From Anaerovorax odorimutans (GTDB taxonomy: Bacteria > Bacillota > Clostridia > Peptostreptococcales > JAAYPU01), in assembly GCA_016841185.1 (NCBI GenBank), contig JAENZQ010000019.1:1-63206 (forward strand): a DNA stretch of 63,206 bases, given 5' to 3'. Positions 7,828 through 17,326 of the stretch are shown here, piece after piece. Positions within the stretch are counted from its first letter, which is position 1. Each line of letters opens with the position of its first letter. The position numbers and the translations under genes are program-made. The notes below the pieces were generated by a model. That model was given only the letters and a program-made list of their open reading frames with translations. It searched no databases and was not told the DNA's origin.

Positions 7828-9027
7828 ATGCAACATACACCAAATGCGAACCGATTACATATTGCTATTTTCGGGAGAAGGAATGTTGGAAAATCCAGCT
7901 TGATCAACTCCATTACCAGACAAAACATTGCTTTGGTTTCCAATGTTGCCGGTACGACCACAGACCCTGTATACAAGGCCATGGAGCTTCTTCCCATAGG
8001 CCCCGTGGTTATTATCGATACTGCCGGTATTGATGATGAAGGGTTGATTGGAGAACTTAGGGTTAAAAAGACAAAAGAAGTAATCTCTAAAACAGATGTT
8101 GCCTTTGTTGTTTTTTCGTCTGTAGAGGACTTCAGCCCTATAGAAAAAGAATGGGTTACAATGCTGAAAGAAGCTGAAATTCCTGTTATAGGTGTTGTCA
8201 ACAAAATCGATCTTAATGATCCTGAAATCAACATTTATCAATCGGAATTCGATATTCCCTTTGTTAAAACCAGTACAAATGATCCGTCATCTGTGGAAAA
8301 ATTAAAAAAACTTCTATTTAAGAATATCCCTTTTTACGAAAAAGATACAATTCTTGGAGATATAATCCGCCCGGGTGATGTCGTCGTGTTAGTAGCGCCT
8401 CAGGATATACAAGCTCCAAAAGGCCGACTGATTTTACCTCAGGTCCAGACCATCCGGGATATTTTAGACCACAAATGTCTTGCTTTCACTGTAACAGACG
8501 ATATGCTTGAGGATATGCTGGCAAAAATTAAAAATCCTCCGGATCTGGTGGTTACCGATTCTCAGGTGTTTGAAAAAGTAAACCGAATACTTCCGGATAA
8601 TGTCTCTTTAACTTCATTTTCTATCTTAATGTCACGATATAAGGGGGAGCTGGATGTTTTTATCGCCGGGGCCTATGCCATCGACCGTCTGAAAGACAAT
8701 GATAAGGTTTTGATTGCCGAAGCCTGCACTCATCACCCTTTACAAGGGGATATCGGAAGAGAAAAACTTCCCAAATGGTTAAATGCCTATACAGGAAAAA
8801 AAATCGAGACTGTTACCAAAGCCGGAGTCGATTTTGATGATGACCTTTCTCAATACCGTCTGATCATTCACTGCGGCGCTTGTATGTTCAACAGGAAACA
8901 AATGATGTCCAGAATACTCCAAGCCAAAAATCAAAATACCCCTATTACAAATTACGGCATCGCCATTGCACATATGAACGGCATCCTGTCCAAAGTCACA
9001 AAGATGTATCCCGAAATTAGAGGTTAG
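7828..9027 (+). CDS. hydF: [FeFe]-hydrogenase maturation GTPase/scaffold HydF
   Basis: A protein of 399 residues. The N-terminal GTPase domain has the P-loop GRRNVGKSS at about 16-24 and NKID as G4. A dimerisation domain and a C-terminal cluster-binding domain follow, with CxH (CTH, about residue 300) and, about 47 residues later, CxxC (CGAC at about 349-352). These are the HydF iron-sulfur ligands. HydF is the scaffold on which the diiron subcluster is built before transfer to the hydrogenase. The start at 7828 has AGGAG eight bases upstream; the frame open from 7792 has no RBS. Confidence 0.95.
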   Translation: MQHTPNANRLHIAIFGRRNVGKSSLINSITRQNIALVSNVAGTTTDPVYKAMELLPIGPVVIIDTAGIDDEGLIGELRVKKTKEVISKTDVAFVVFSSVEDFSPIEKEWVTMLKEAEIPVIGVVNKIDLNDPEINIYQSEFDIPFVKTSTNDPSSVEKLKKLLFKNIPFYEKDTILGDIIRPGDVVVLVAPQDIQAPKGRLILPQVQTIRDILDHKCLAFTVTDDMLEDMLAKIKNPPDLVVTDSQVFEKVNRILPDNVSLTSFSILMSRYKGELDVFIAGAYAIDRLKDNDKVLIAEACTHHPLQGDIGREKLPKWLNAYTGKKIETVTKAGVDFDDDLSQYRLIIHCGACMFNRKQMMSRILQAKNQNTPITNYGIAIAHMNGILSKVTKMYPEIRG

Positions 9028-9052
9028 GAATCAGAAGTCAGAGATTAGAAAC

Positions 9053-9098
9053 GGCAGACATTTCTGCAAAGCAAAAAATGTCTGCAACCTCCTTTTAT
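9053..9098. terminator. Bidirectional terminator between hydF and the ClC gene
   Basis: GCAGACATTT pairs with AAATGTCTGC around a CTGCAAAGCAAA loop, followed on the plus strand by AACCTCCTTTT. It lies between two convergent genes. Confidence 0.65.
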
Positions 9099-10675
9099 TC
9101 TGCTGCTTTACAGACCTCAGTTATTTTAGAAAGATTTATGACAGCTTCAGAAGCGATATCTTCATCTGTTAAGGCAATGATAAGGTCTCCTGTTTGCAAG
9201 ACCGTATCTCCCCTGGGAATTAACTCTTTATCGCCCCTTCTGATACCTACAAGCAGGCATTTTTCGGGCCAATTCACTTCTTTGACCATTTTCCCTTCAC
9301 TTTCGGAGCCAAGGCATACTACATTCTCGATTATAACTTTTGTATCTGCATTGCTTTTAAAATCATTGCGGTTATTCCTTTCCAATACATCCAGAAGGGA
9401 ATCATATATGGGTTTTGAATGCATCAAGTCCGCAATGATATATGCAACGATGGATATGAATGCCAAGGCAAGTAAATGATGCAGAGATCCGGCCATTTCA
9501 CTGATGAGAATACACCCGGTGATAGGAGCTCTTACGGTAGCCGTAAAGTATCCTGCCATAGCAAGGATCATCATATTGTTAATGAAACTTGCTTCGAATC
9601 CAAAACAATGATGAAGGATATCTCCATAAATATTGCCGGTAATAGCTCCGATAACCAATAAAGGCAAGAAAATACCCCCCGGCACTCCTGAACCATAACA
9701 GATCATGGTAAAGGAAAACTTTACAAGCAGTAAAATCAGCAGGAATTGAATGGAGAAATCGATATGTGACATTCTCTCTATCAAAAAATGTCCGCCTCCT
9801 AAAACCTCCGGTAAAATGAATGCAAATATTCCGGCCAGAACAAATGGAATATAGGGCTTATACTTTTTAGGAATAGTGGTTTTCTTTTTATAATATTTCT
9901 GAGACAACAAAATAGTCTTATTAAAGACAACACCAAATACACCCATGATAATGCCAAGTATCAATATATAGGGGTAATATTTCAATGGCAGGGATTGCAG
10001 TCCGCTAAAATCAAACACTGGCTTGATGCCTACAAAACTTTTTGTAATGAAATCCGCTGTTACAGATGCTGTCAAAGCAGAAATGAGCACTACCGGCGAA
10101 AAATTTTTATGCAGCTCCTCCAAAGAAAACATAACGCCTGCCAAAGGTGCATTGAAAGCAGCTGCAAGGCCCGCGCTTGCGCCTCCCGTAACAAGAAATT
10201 TTTCTTCCAGTTTTTTTCTCTTAAATAGGTCTGAAAATCCTTTTCCGATGGCGCCTCCAATTTGAATAGACGGTCCCTCTCTACCCAGAGAAAGGCCGGC
10301 GCCAACTGCCAGTATACCTCCAAAAAATTTATTTATAAGAGTTCCTTTCCATTCCATATCTATCTTTCGGTATAAAAAACCTTTTACCTGTGGAATTCCG
10401 CTGCCCCGTATCAAAGGCACTTTTTTCACCATTTTTTTAACGATCCAGCTAACTACCATTAATCCTCCGAAAAAGAGAAGTATTCTTAATAAATTTTCCT
10501 GGGCTGCCTCCACCAATTGTACCCTCATCCGGAACGCTGAATCTAACAACAAACGATAAGCAACGATTACCAAACCTGTCAGTATACCGATAATCAAGCC
10601 TTGAAAAACAAGTTTTAATTTAAAATTCTGCCAATGAATCAATGTATGTTTTGTACTGTTTTTCTCTTCTTTCAC
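9095..10675 (-). CDS. ClC-family chloride channel/antiporter with C-terminal RCK_C (TrkA-C) domain
   Basis: A membrane protein of 526 residues with all three selectivity motifs: GSGIP (91-95), GREGP (131-135, gating glutamate about 133) and GGIFLP (333-338). A pair of glutamates at about 186-187 corresponds to the proton glutamate region of the E. coli exchanger, so a Cl-/H+ antiporter is more likely than a channel. Residues from about 440 form a TrkA-C domain (GKMVKEV, then GDLIIAL), which binds small ligands in other transporters. It starts at GTG with GAAGG upstream. Confidence 0.93.
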   Translation of the reverse strand: MKEEKNSTKHTLIHWQNFKLKLVFQGLIIGILTGLVIVAYRLLLDSAFRMRVQLVEAAQENLLRILLFFGGLMVVSWIVKKMVKKVPLIRGSGIPQVKGFLYRKIDMEWKGTLINKFFGGILAVGAGLSLGREGPSIQIGGAIGKGFSDLFKRKKLEEKFLVTGGASAGLAAAFNAPLAGVMFSLEELHKNFSPVVLISALTASVTADFITKSFVGIKPVFDFSGLQSLPLKYYPYILILGIIMGVFGVVFNKTILLSQKYYKKKTTIPKKYKPYIPFVLAGIFAFILPEVLGGGHFLIERMSHIDFSIQFLLILLLVKFSFTMICYGSGVPGGIFLPLLVIGAITGNIYGDILHHCFGFEASFINNMMILAMAGYFTATVRAPITGCILISEMAGSLHHLLALAFISIVAYIIADLMHSKPIYDSLLDVLERNNRNDFKSNADTKVIIENVVCLGSESEGKMVKEVNWPEKCLLVGIRRGDKELIPRGDTVLQTGDLIIALTDEDIASEAVINLSKITEVCKAAE

Positions 10676-10704
10676 TTTCTCACCTTCTAAATATTACAAT
10701 GTCT

Positions 10705-11133
10705 TTACACTAATGATTCTCCGATATTGATGATCTTTCTTATATGCCCTTTATTAACATAGAAACGATGCTTACCGCTTTGAAAAACGACGTCCTCTCC
10801 AATAGCTTCAACTCTGTTAGTAGAAGCCGTCACTTCCGACAGCTCCTTTATTTTAATTCTTAATCCCGGAGCAGTAATTTTTTTGTCCTTTACACCTTGT
10901 ATGAAATTTTCTATCATAACGCTTTCATAGTCTGATGGAATGCGATTCTTTTTATATTTATTACATTTTTTACAGCACAATACCATATTATAAATATCAT
11001 CCGGGCCATTCATACTTCTTGGCAAATAATGATCCAGGCTGATTTGCCTGAATGACAATTCTTTTCGGCAAAAATGACATTTCCGTCCATCTCTCTCATA
11101 AATATACTTTTTGATGGTTTTTTTATAATGCAT
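10705..11133 (-). CDS. HNH endonuclease domain protein
   Basis: A protein of 142 residues with an N-terminal HNH nuclease fold: CHFC, then SLDHYLPRS (the catalytic HD pair), then NMVLCCKKCNKYK with the second zinc-binding cysteine pair. The C-terminal 60 residues are not recognised. Such stand-alone HNH proteins have varied or unknown roles; no mobile element or restriction system lies beside it. GGAGT lies 13 bases before the ATG, a rather long spacing. Confidence 0.82.
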   Translation of the reverse strand: MHYKKTIKKYIYERDGRKCHFCRKELSFRQISLDHYLPRSMNGPDDIYNMVLCCKKCNKYKKNRIPSDYESVMIENFIQGVKDKKITAPGLRIKIKELSEVTASTNRVEAIGEDVVFQSGKHRFYVNKGHIRKIINIGESLV

Positions 11134-11256
11134 GAAAACAATATAACTCCTTTTAAAACAGCATTATTAGTATATGAAAAATAAAGGCTAAGGTCAATCC
11201 AAAGTTGAGCTTAGCCAAATTTACCATAGAAATCCATGAATTTTTACTTTTAACTT

Positions 11257-12936
11257 TTATCCTTTTTTCTTATATGAGCTTTTAAGCTCAACAATACGGT
11301 TAAAAATATATTCATTGCCTTTCGTCAGTTTTGGATCTGCAAAAAAATATCCATGCCGGAAAAATTGATACCGGCCTCCGGGTTTTGTTTCCTCTATGCC
11401 AGGCTCTGCAAATCCATTATATACGGTAAGCGAATCCGGGTTCAATACACTTTCTTCTGTTTCATTTTCAACCATTAGATGACTGTATGCATTTACTGTA
11501 ACCTTCTGTGCATGAGCAGCATCTACCCAGTGCAGAGTTCCTTTGACCTTTCTGGCATTGAATCCGCTCCCGCTTCGAGTCTCCGGATCATAGGTACACC
11601 GTAATTCAATAATATCCCCTTTTGGATTTTTAATAACCTCTTGGCATTTGACAAAGTAAGCACCTTTTAATCGCACTTCATTCCCCGGATACAGTCTGAA
11701 AAATTTCTTTGGCGGATTTTCCATGAAATCTGCTTTTTCTATATAGATTTCTTTTGAAAAAGGCACTTTTCTTCTGCCTAAATCCTCATTTTCTTTATTG
11801 TTCTCAATATCAAACCATTCTACCTGTCCCTCCGGATAATTGGTTATTACTACTTTTAACGGATCAAGAACAACCATTCTTGTTTCTACTTTGGGTTTCA
11901 AATCTTCACGGATACAATGTTCTAAAAGCGCAATATCTACTGTACTATTGCTTTTAGCCACACCGATTCTGTCACAAAAATCCCTGATGGATTCAGGCGT
12001 ATATCCTCTCCTCCTGAGCCCTGCAATAGTAGGCATTCTGGGATCATCCCAGGCCTCAACAACGCCGTCATCTACAAGGGCTTTGAGGTACCGCTTACTC
12101 ATTACTGTATTGGTCAGGTTAAGTCTGGCAAATTCAATTTGTTTTGGGGGAGCTTCAAATTCCAATTCTCTTAATACCCAATCATAAAGAGGCCTATGAT
12201 CTTCAAATTCTAAAGTACAAATGGAATGAGTGATATATTCAAAAGCATCTTCGAGAGGATGGGCATAGTCATACATGGGATAAATGCACCATGAATCTCC
12301 GGTATTATGGTGACTGTTATGTGAAATTCTATAGATAACCGGATCTCTCATATTTAAATTTGGTGAAGCCATATCGATTTTTGCCCGCAATACTTTCTCA
12401 CCATCTTTAAATTCTCCATTTTTCATTTTATCAAATAATTCAAAGTTTTCTTCTATGCTTCGGTTTCTGTAAGGGCTGTCCTTTCCGGGCTCATTAAGTG
12501 TTCCTCTGTAAGCTTTTATTTCCTCTGAAGATAAATCACAAACATACGCTTTTCCTTTTTTAATAAGCTTAACTGCACACTCGTACATCTTTTGAAAATA
12601 ATCGGAAGCATAATATAATCCGTCCCACTGAAAACCAAGCCAGTTTACGTCTTCTTTAATGGATTCAACATATTCAACATCCTCTTTAACCGGATTCGTA
12701 TCATCAAACCTTAAGTTGCATTTTCCCTTATTCTTTTCTGCCAAGCCGAAATTCAGGCATATGGATTTTGCATGTCCGATATGCAAATAACCATTTGGCT
12801 CAGGAGGAAAGCGTGTATGGACCCTATTCCCATATACACCTTTTTCTAAATCTTCATCAATTATGCTTTGAATAAAATTTGAAGATATTGCTTCATTCTC
12901 AGTTTGTTCAATGCTTTTTCCTTTTTCCAGCGTCAT
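11257..12936 (-). CDS. glnS: Glutaminyl-tRNA synthetase
   Basis: A class I synthetase of 559 residues with the HIGH-type motif [13 protein letters not shown] near residue 46, the KMSKS-type loop VMSKR, and a C-terminal anticodon-binding beta-barrel region. It attaches glutamine directly to tRNA-Gln. Many Bacillota lack GlnRS and use the amidotransferase route, so its presence suggests acquisition by transfer in the lineage. The ATG at 12936 is preferred because AAAGG lies nine bases upstream; a TTG at 12945 abuts that site. Confidence 0.95.
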   Translation of the reverse strand: MTLEKGKSIEQTENEAISSNFIQSIIDEDLEKGVYGNRVHTRFPPEPNGYLHIGHAKSICLNFGLAEKNKGKCNLRFDDTNPVKEDVEYVESIKEDVNWLGFQWDGLYYASDYFQKMYECAVKLIKKGKAYVCDLSSEEIKAYRGTLNEPGKDSPYRNRSIEENFELFDKMKNGEFKDGEKVLRAKIDMASPNLNMRDPVIYRISHNSHHNTGDSWCIYPMYDYAHPLEDAFEYITHSICTLEFEDHRPLYDWVLRELEFEAPPKQIEFARLNLTNTVMSKRYLKALVDDGVVEAWDDPRMPTIAGLRRRGYTPESIRDFCDRIGVAKSNSTVDIALLEHCIREDLKPKVETRMVVLDPLKVVITNYPEGQVEWFDIENNKENEDLGRRKVPFSKEIYIEKADFMENPPKKFFRLYPGNEVRLKGAYFVKCQEVIKNPKGDIIELRCTYDPETRSGSGFNARKVKGTLHWVDAAHAQKVTVNAYSHLMVENETEESVLNPDSLTVYNGFAEPGIEETKPGGRYQFFRHGYFFADPKLTKGNEYIFNRIVELKSSYKKKG

Positions 12937-12989
12937 TTTATCCAACCTTTCATTCCGTTTATAACTAAAATATCAAATTAATATAATAT

Positions 12990-13150
12990 GTTTATAGTTT
13001 ATAGAGTATGGATTATGGGTCAGTTTGTGGTTCGTAGTATTTATAAAATATAAGCGTGAATATAAACCTCTAACCTCTAACTTTCTATACTCCATACTCC
13101 ATAATCCATACTCTATACTCTATACTCCATCCCTAACCTCTAACCTATTA
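12990..13150. repeat. Long degenerate simple-sequence block upstream of glnS
   Basis: About 160 bases of imperfect units: GTTTATAGTTTATAGAG, TCTAACCTCTAAC, CATACTCCATAATCCATACT and similar. Both orientations of the motif occur (TATAGAGTATGGATTATGG on the left, CCATACTC on the right). There is no open frame and no regular repeat-spacer order. Confidence 0.6.
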
Positions 13151-13194
13151 TACCACTATGATCCATTTTGTATATAAAAAATCCAGGGCATTTC

Positions 13195-13224
13195 GTCAAA
13201 AAAGGCACTCGCTGAGTGCCTTTA
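13195..13224 (-). terminator. Hairpin GGCACTC/GAGTGCC with flanking T-run on the minus strand
   Basis: GGCACTC (13204-13210) and GAGTGCC (13214-13220) pair perfectly around GCT. Read on the minus strand the hairpin is followed by six Ts. It lies upstream of glnS rather than after a recognised minus-strand gene, so it may insulate glnS or end an unrecognised transcript. Confidence 0.55.
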
Positions 13225-13642
13225 GTGGGGGGATTATAAATATTTTATAATAGGGGGTTTAAGGGGGTTTTCCGTTCATCATTATTGTACCCATTTTTTT
13301 AATAATATAACCATTTTTTTTTATTATATTTCCATATTATATTAGTTTTTTTTGGAATAAAATTAAAAATCTTTTGCAAAAATCAGTTGTATATTATTTT
13401 TCTTAATAATATTTATTCTGAATTACCTCATAATAATACTAATTACGGTTTAAGCTTATTATATGACGGAGAACCAAAAAAACTATGGATAAAAATGTAT
13501 TTTTAGTTTAATTCAAAAATATTTTTAATAAACTTCAATTATGCCATAATATTTTTTTATTTTTTTATATTATGTTTAAATATATTTTATAATATGTTAA
13601 AATTTTGATAAAAATTAAAGTGAAATATAAGGGGTGTTTTAC
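13225..13642. other. AT-rich gene-free region with three G-tracts
   Basis: There is no gene here. The left end carries three G-runs of five or six (near 13226, 13253 and 13265) around an ATTATAAATATTTTATAAT palindrome. The rest is very AT-rich and probably contains the promoter of the Lrp-ald operon. I cannot place -35 and -10 elements with confidence. Confidence 0.4.
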
Positions 13643-14149
13643 TTGGATATAACTGATGTTAAAATCATAAAGCTGCTTCAATCGGATGCGAGATTATCTA
13701 TATCGGAAATCAGCAAAAAAGTAAACATGTCTGTTTCTGCAGTGGGCGAACGGCTGAAGAAGCTGGAAAACTCAGGTTATATTCAAAAATATACGGTTAT
13801 TCTGGATCCCCTTTTACTTCAAAAAGAATTATCCGTTATTATGAACCTCCGCTTGGAACGACCTGAATATACAGATGACTTCTTGTCTTTTGTGAATGAT
13901 GAGGAAGAAATCCTTGAATGTCACTATATAACCGGCGATTATGATTATTCCTTAAAAATCGTAACTCACAGCACCAGCACTCTGGAACGCATTATGAACC
14001 GGATCAAAAGTATCCCGGGGATCCAGAAAACTCAAACCAATGTAATTCTTTCGACCTTAAAGAACAAATACAGTGTTTCACCTGAGCCTGACAAAGATTC
14101 AAATTTAAAAAATAACATCATAAAAAACAGGGAGAATATTAAAAAATGA
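13643..14149 (+). CDS. Lrp/AsnC-family transcriptional regulator
   Basis: A protein of about 168 residues with an N-terminal winged helix-turn-helix ([20 protein letters not shown], about residues 13-32) and a C-terminal RAM ligand-binding domain. Lrp/AsnC proteins respond to amino acids. It overlaps ald by 4 bases (ATGA), so it very likely controls alanine dehydrogenase in response to alanine or a related amino acid. The TTG at 13643 is chosen because AAGGGG lies eight bases upstream; the GTG at 13634 lies inside that site. Confidence 0.88.
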   Translation: MDITDVKIIKLLQSDARLSISEISKKVNMSVSAVGERLKKLENSGYIQKYTVILDPLLLQKELSVIMNLRLERPEYTDDFLSFVNDEEEILECHYITGDYDYSLKIVTHSTSTLERIMNRIKSIPGIQKTQTNVILSTLKNKYSVSPEPDKDSNLKNNIIKNRENIKK

Positions 14150-15276
14150 TTATTGGAGTTCCAAAAGAAATTAAAAACAACGAAAACAGGGTAGCCTTGA
14201 CACCGGGAGGTGTTAAAACACTCATTACAAGAGGATGTTCCGTTTTAGTTGAAGCAGGTGCGGGAATTGGCAGCGGTTTTGAAGATGAAGAGTATCTTGA
14301 GACAGGTGCAAATATTTATGGTGACAAGCAAAAATTATTTAATGAATCGGACCTGATCATGAAAGTAAAGGAACCTTTACCTTCTGAGTATGATTTATTT
14401 AAACATAATCAAGCCCTTTTTACTTATTTGCATCTTGCTCCTAACCCTGAACTGACATACGCTCTGATTGAAAAGGAAATCACCGGAATAGCATATGAAA
14501 CCATCGCACTGCCTAACGGCACGCTGCCTTTATTGGCTCCCATGAGCGAAGTAGCAGGCAGAATGTCCGTACAGATAGGATCTAATCTTCTTCAGAAATA
14601 TAACGGCGGTTCTGGAATTCTTCTGGGAGGTGTTCCGGGTGTCGCGCCTGCCGAAGTTGTTATTGTAGGCGGAGGCGTGGTAGGAACGAATGCAGCCAAG
14701 ATGGCAGTCGGATTAGGTGCCAGAGTAACTGTACTGGATGTAAATCCTTTAAAACTTGCTTATCTGGATGATATTTTTATGGGTCGTATTAGGACTCTTG
14801 CTTACAATGAATATAACTGTGCAAATGCTGTAAAGGAAGCTGATCTTCTTATCGGAGCCGTCTTGATTGCAGGAAAAAGTGCTCCAAAGACAGTAACGGA
14901 AGAAATGGTAAAGGCAATGAAAAAGGGGTCTGTTATTGTAGATGTCGCTATCGATCAAGGTGGATCTATCGCAACCATCGACAGAGTAACAACTCATGAT
15001 GATCCCTGTTACGAAAAATATGGCGTAATCCATTATTCTGTTGCCAATATGCCTGGTGCAGTACCAAGAACCTCTACTTTTGCTCTTGAAGCTTCTACTT
15101 TAAATTATGCGCTGCAATTGGCAGAAAAAGGTATTGAAACAGCCCTTATGGAAAATGATCCTCTTCTAAAGGGATTAAATACTTACAAAGGTAAAGTTAC
15201 CTGCCGGGCAGTAGCTGAAAGCTTGGAGTTACCATATTACAATCCAATCGATCTTATTATTGAATGCGGTATATAA
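14146..15276 (+). CDS. ald: Alanine dehydrogenase
   Basis: A protein of 376 residues, typical for Ald. It has the N-terminal signature [20 protein letters not shown] and the NAD-binding motif [10 protein letters not shown] at about 172. The enzyme interconverts L-alanine and pyruvate plus ammonia with NAD. Coupling to the preceding Lrp-type regulator by a 4-base overlap supports alanine-responsive control. A strong terminator follows. Confidence 0.95.
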   Translation: MIIGVPKEIKNNENRVALTPGGVKTLITRGCSVLVEAGAGIGSGFEDEEYLETGANIYGDKQKLFNESDLIMKVKEPLPSEYDLFKHNQALFTYLHLAPNPELTYALIEKEITGIAYETIALPNGTLPLLAPMSEVAGRMSVQIGSNLLQKYNGGSGILLGGVPGVAPAEVVIVGGGVVGTNAAKMAVGLGARVTVLDVNPLKLAYLDDIFMGRIRTLAYNEYNCANAVKEADLLIGAVLIAGKSAPKTVTEEMVKAMKKGSVIVDVAIDQGGSIATIDRVTTHDDPCYEKYGVIHYSVANMPGAVPRTSTFALEASTLNYALQLAEKGIETALMENDPLLKGLNTYKGKVTCRAVAESLELPYYNPIDLIIECGI

Positions 15277-15380
15277 TTTTTGAATAATGTCATCCTCTCG
15301 AGGCATGTGGTGGGGTAAGTGTTGTTATAAGCACTTATTTTACCGACCCTCGTCATAAAATGGCATGTTCATAATAAACA

Positions 15381-15417
15381 GAAGGTTTTGCAATGCAAAA
15401 CCTTCCTTTTGTTTTTG
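15381..15417 (+). terminator. Terminator of the Lrp-ald operon
   Basis: GAAGGTTTTGCA pairs with TGCAAAACCTTC (15381-15405), followed by CTTTTGTTTTT. Confidence 0.8.
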
Positions 15418-15445
15418 AAGAAACAGGTCTTTGGTTTAATAAATG

Positions 15446-16489
15446 CTAAAACAAGCTCATTTGTTCATAATAATCTTCGGAAATATTGGATACGCTTAAA
15501 CCGATTAATCTGATTTTTTCCTTCAATTGCATTTCTTTTAACAGCAATGCTCCCTCTTTATAGATATCTTTTGATTTATCGATAGGCCTTGAAAGTGTCC
15601 TGCTTTTAGTATGCTGAGCAAACCTGTCTGTTTTTATTTTAACTGTAACGGTTTTTGCATAAAGATCCTTAACACGTAAAGCATAGGATATATGATAAGA
15701 AAACCCTTTCAGATATTCTGTCAACTCCTGAATATCATCTGTATCTTTATCCAATGTTATTTCTCTTCCGATGGATTTCATTTCCTTTTCAGGTTCCACC
15801 TCGCGGGCATCAATACCTCTTATGAGGTGGTAAATATCTTCTCCCTGTTTTCCGAAAAAATTTACCATATACTCTAATGGCCATCTCATCAAATCTTCTA
15901 CACGGTATACGCCCAACTCATTCAATTTGGAAACGGTCTTACTTCCAATCCCGTAAACCTGTCCCACCGGTAAAGGCAAAATTATATCCGGCATCATATC
16001 TTCTGTTATCACCTTAAACCCGTCCGGCTTTTCCCAGTCAGAAGCCATTTTCGCAAGAAACTTGTTATAGGAGATCCCTATTGAAACAGTCAGACCCATT
16101 TGTTTTTTTATATTTTCTTTAATGGTTCGGGCGACGGATAAATATTTATCTTCATAGCCGGATATATCCAGAAAAGCTTCATCAATGGATAATGCCTCGA
16201 TTTTATCGGTATACCGGTTCAATAGCCTGAATATATCGTTTGAGACATCCTTATATCTTTTCATTCTGACCGGCAAAAAAACTGCCTGGGAACATTTCTG
16301 GCGTGCAAGAAATCCGGGCATGGCAGAATGAATTCCATATTTTCTCGCCTCATATGAACAGGTAGCCACAACGCCTCGTTCACCGATACCACCGACAATA
16401 ACAGGCTTCCCTCTCAGTTCAGGATTATCCAATTGTTCTACGGATGCAAAAAATGCATCCACATCCAAATGTAAGATAATTTTTTCCAT
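15446..16489 (-). CDS. dinB: DNA polymerase IV (Y-family translesion polymerase)
   Basis: A protein of 347 residues with the Y-family catalytic motifs DVDAFFASVE (residues 9-18) and LSIDEAFLDIS, a helix-hairpin-helix region (VYGIGSKTVSKLNELGV) and a C-terminal little-finger domain. It copies damaged DNA with low fidelity. It is a single gene, convergent with ald. The RBS is weak, which suits low expression. No obvious LexA box was seen upstream. Confidence 0.94.
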   Translation of the reverse strand: MEKIILHLDVDAFFASVEQLDNPELRGKPVIVGGIGERGVVATCSYEARKYGIHSAMPGFLARQKCSQAVFLPVRMKRYKDVSNDIFRLLNRYTDKIEALSIDEAFLDISGYEDKYLSVARTIKENIKKQMGLTVSIGISYNKFLAKMASDWEKPDGFKVITEDMMPDIILPLPVGQVYGIGSKTVSKLNELGVYRVEDLMRWPLEYMVNFFGKQGEDIYHLIRGIDAREVEPEKEMKSIGREITLDKDTDDIQELTEYLKGFSYHISYALRVKDLYAKTVTVKIKTDRFAQHTKSRTLSRPIDKSKDIYKEGALLLKEMQLKEKIRLIGLSVSNISEDYYEQMSLF

Positions 16490-16581
16490 ATCATCAAACC
16501 ATTCATTTTTTCTTATTATTCTGGTATGATATTTATTATATCATTTTATCATTCCGCCGTATTTAAAAGTTGGTGAAGAAT

Positions 16582-16935
16582 ATGGTTTACAACAATTATA
16601 ATCTATATATTATAAGCGATTTTGAAATAAGAACCGTTCATGAAGACCAATGGGATGCGGACTTGTTGGTCCCTGTAAATAACAGAACATTAAATTTCTC
16701 TTCTGCATTGGAAGGACAAGGCCTTTTTGATACCTTGCAATTTCCCCGTGTCTATGGTCTGATGATACGAATAGCCAAGTCCGCTGATAATAACCGTGCT
16801 GCGTTTCATGTTCTTAAAAATATAGATTTAAACTCTGCCATTGCAAATTTTGATTTAGACTACTGCAATCTTATTTTCCGCGTAGAAGAACATGATTTAC
16901 ATTGCAGTATAAGAATTTTCAGCAAGGAGGAATGA
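16582..16935 (+). CDS. Hypothetical protein of about 117 residues
   Basis: Not recognised. It is soluble, with mixed alpha-beta character and no signal peptide or membrane segment. It ends one base before the start of the zinc-ribbon gene, so the two are likely co-transcribed. ATG at 16582 is chosen with GGTG upstream; a longer TTG start at 16570 is possible. Confidence 0.6.
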   Translation: MVYNNYNLYIISDFEIRTVHEDQWDADLLVPVNNRTLNFSSALEGQGLFDTLQFPRVYGLMIRIAKSADNNRAAFHVLKNIDLNSAIANFDLDYCNLIFRVEEHDLHCSIRIFSKEE

Positions 16936-16936
16936 T

Positions 16937-17311
16937 ATGTTTTTTATCGGTATATTCGGAATAGAATCTAAAGAAAAAACAATCGGAGAAATCAATGATT
17001 TTTCCTGCAGAAACTGCCGGCACAATCATGCTGAAATAATCAAATCTTATCATTTTTTTCATTTTTTCTTTATCCCTGTGTTTAAGTGGAAGGAAGAATA
17101 TTATTGTATATGTCATCAATGCAAAAGCATATATGGCATTCCAAAAGAAAAGGGAAAAGCTTTTGAAAGAGGAGAAGCAGAAATCTCTTATTGGGACCTG
17201 AAAGCTATACAGATAAACTCTCTTCCTTATATTTGTCCATCGTGTGGCAGAAATATTGAAGAAAAATTCGATTATTGCCCTTATTGCGGTGAAATGCTGC
17301 ATAAGAATTAG
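16937..17311 (+). CDS. Zinc-ribbon protein
   Basis: A protein of 124 residues with an N-terminal CRNCRHN and CICHQCKS pair spaced as in zinc_ribbon_15 proteins, a hydrophobic FHFFFIPVF segment between them, and a C-terminal second ribbon with the paired motifs CPSCG and CPYCG. Eight paired cysteines suggest two zinc sites. The function is unknown. It is co-transcribed with the upstream hypothetical gene (1-base gap) and followed 15 bases later by an EamA exporter. AAGGAGG precedes its ATG. Confidence 0.75.
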   Translation: MFFIGIFGIESKEKTIGEINDFSCRNCRHNHAEIIKSYHFFHFFFIPVFKWKEEYYCICHQCKSIYGIPKEKGKAFERGEAEISYWDLKAIQINSLPYICPSCGRNIEEKFDYCPYCGEMLHKN

Positions 17312-17326
17312 AAGGAGTGAAAGCAA

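Noticed and set aside
10023-10323. Overlapping short frames antisense to the ClC gene
   Set aside because: The ClC frame has full family motifs across this stretch; the others are shadows.
12990-13150. CRISPR-like repeat array
   Set aside because: Units are degenerate, contiguous and of variable length, without unique spacers or cas genes.
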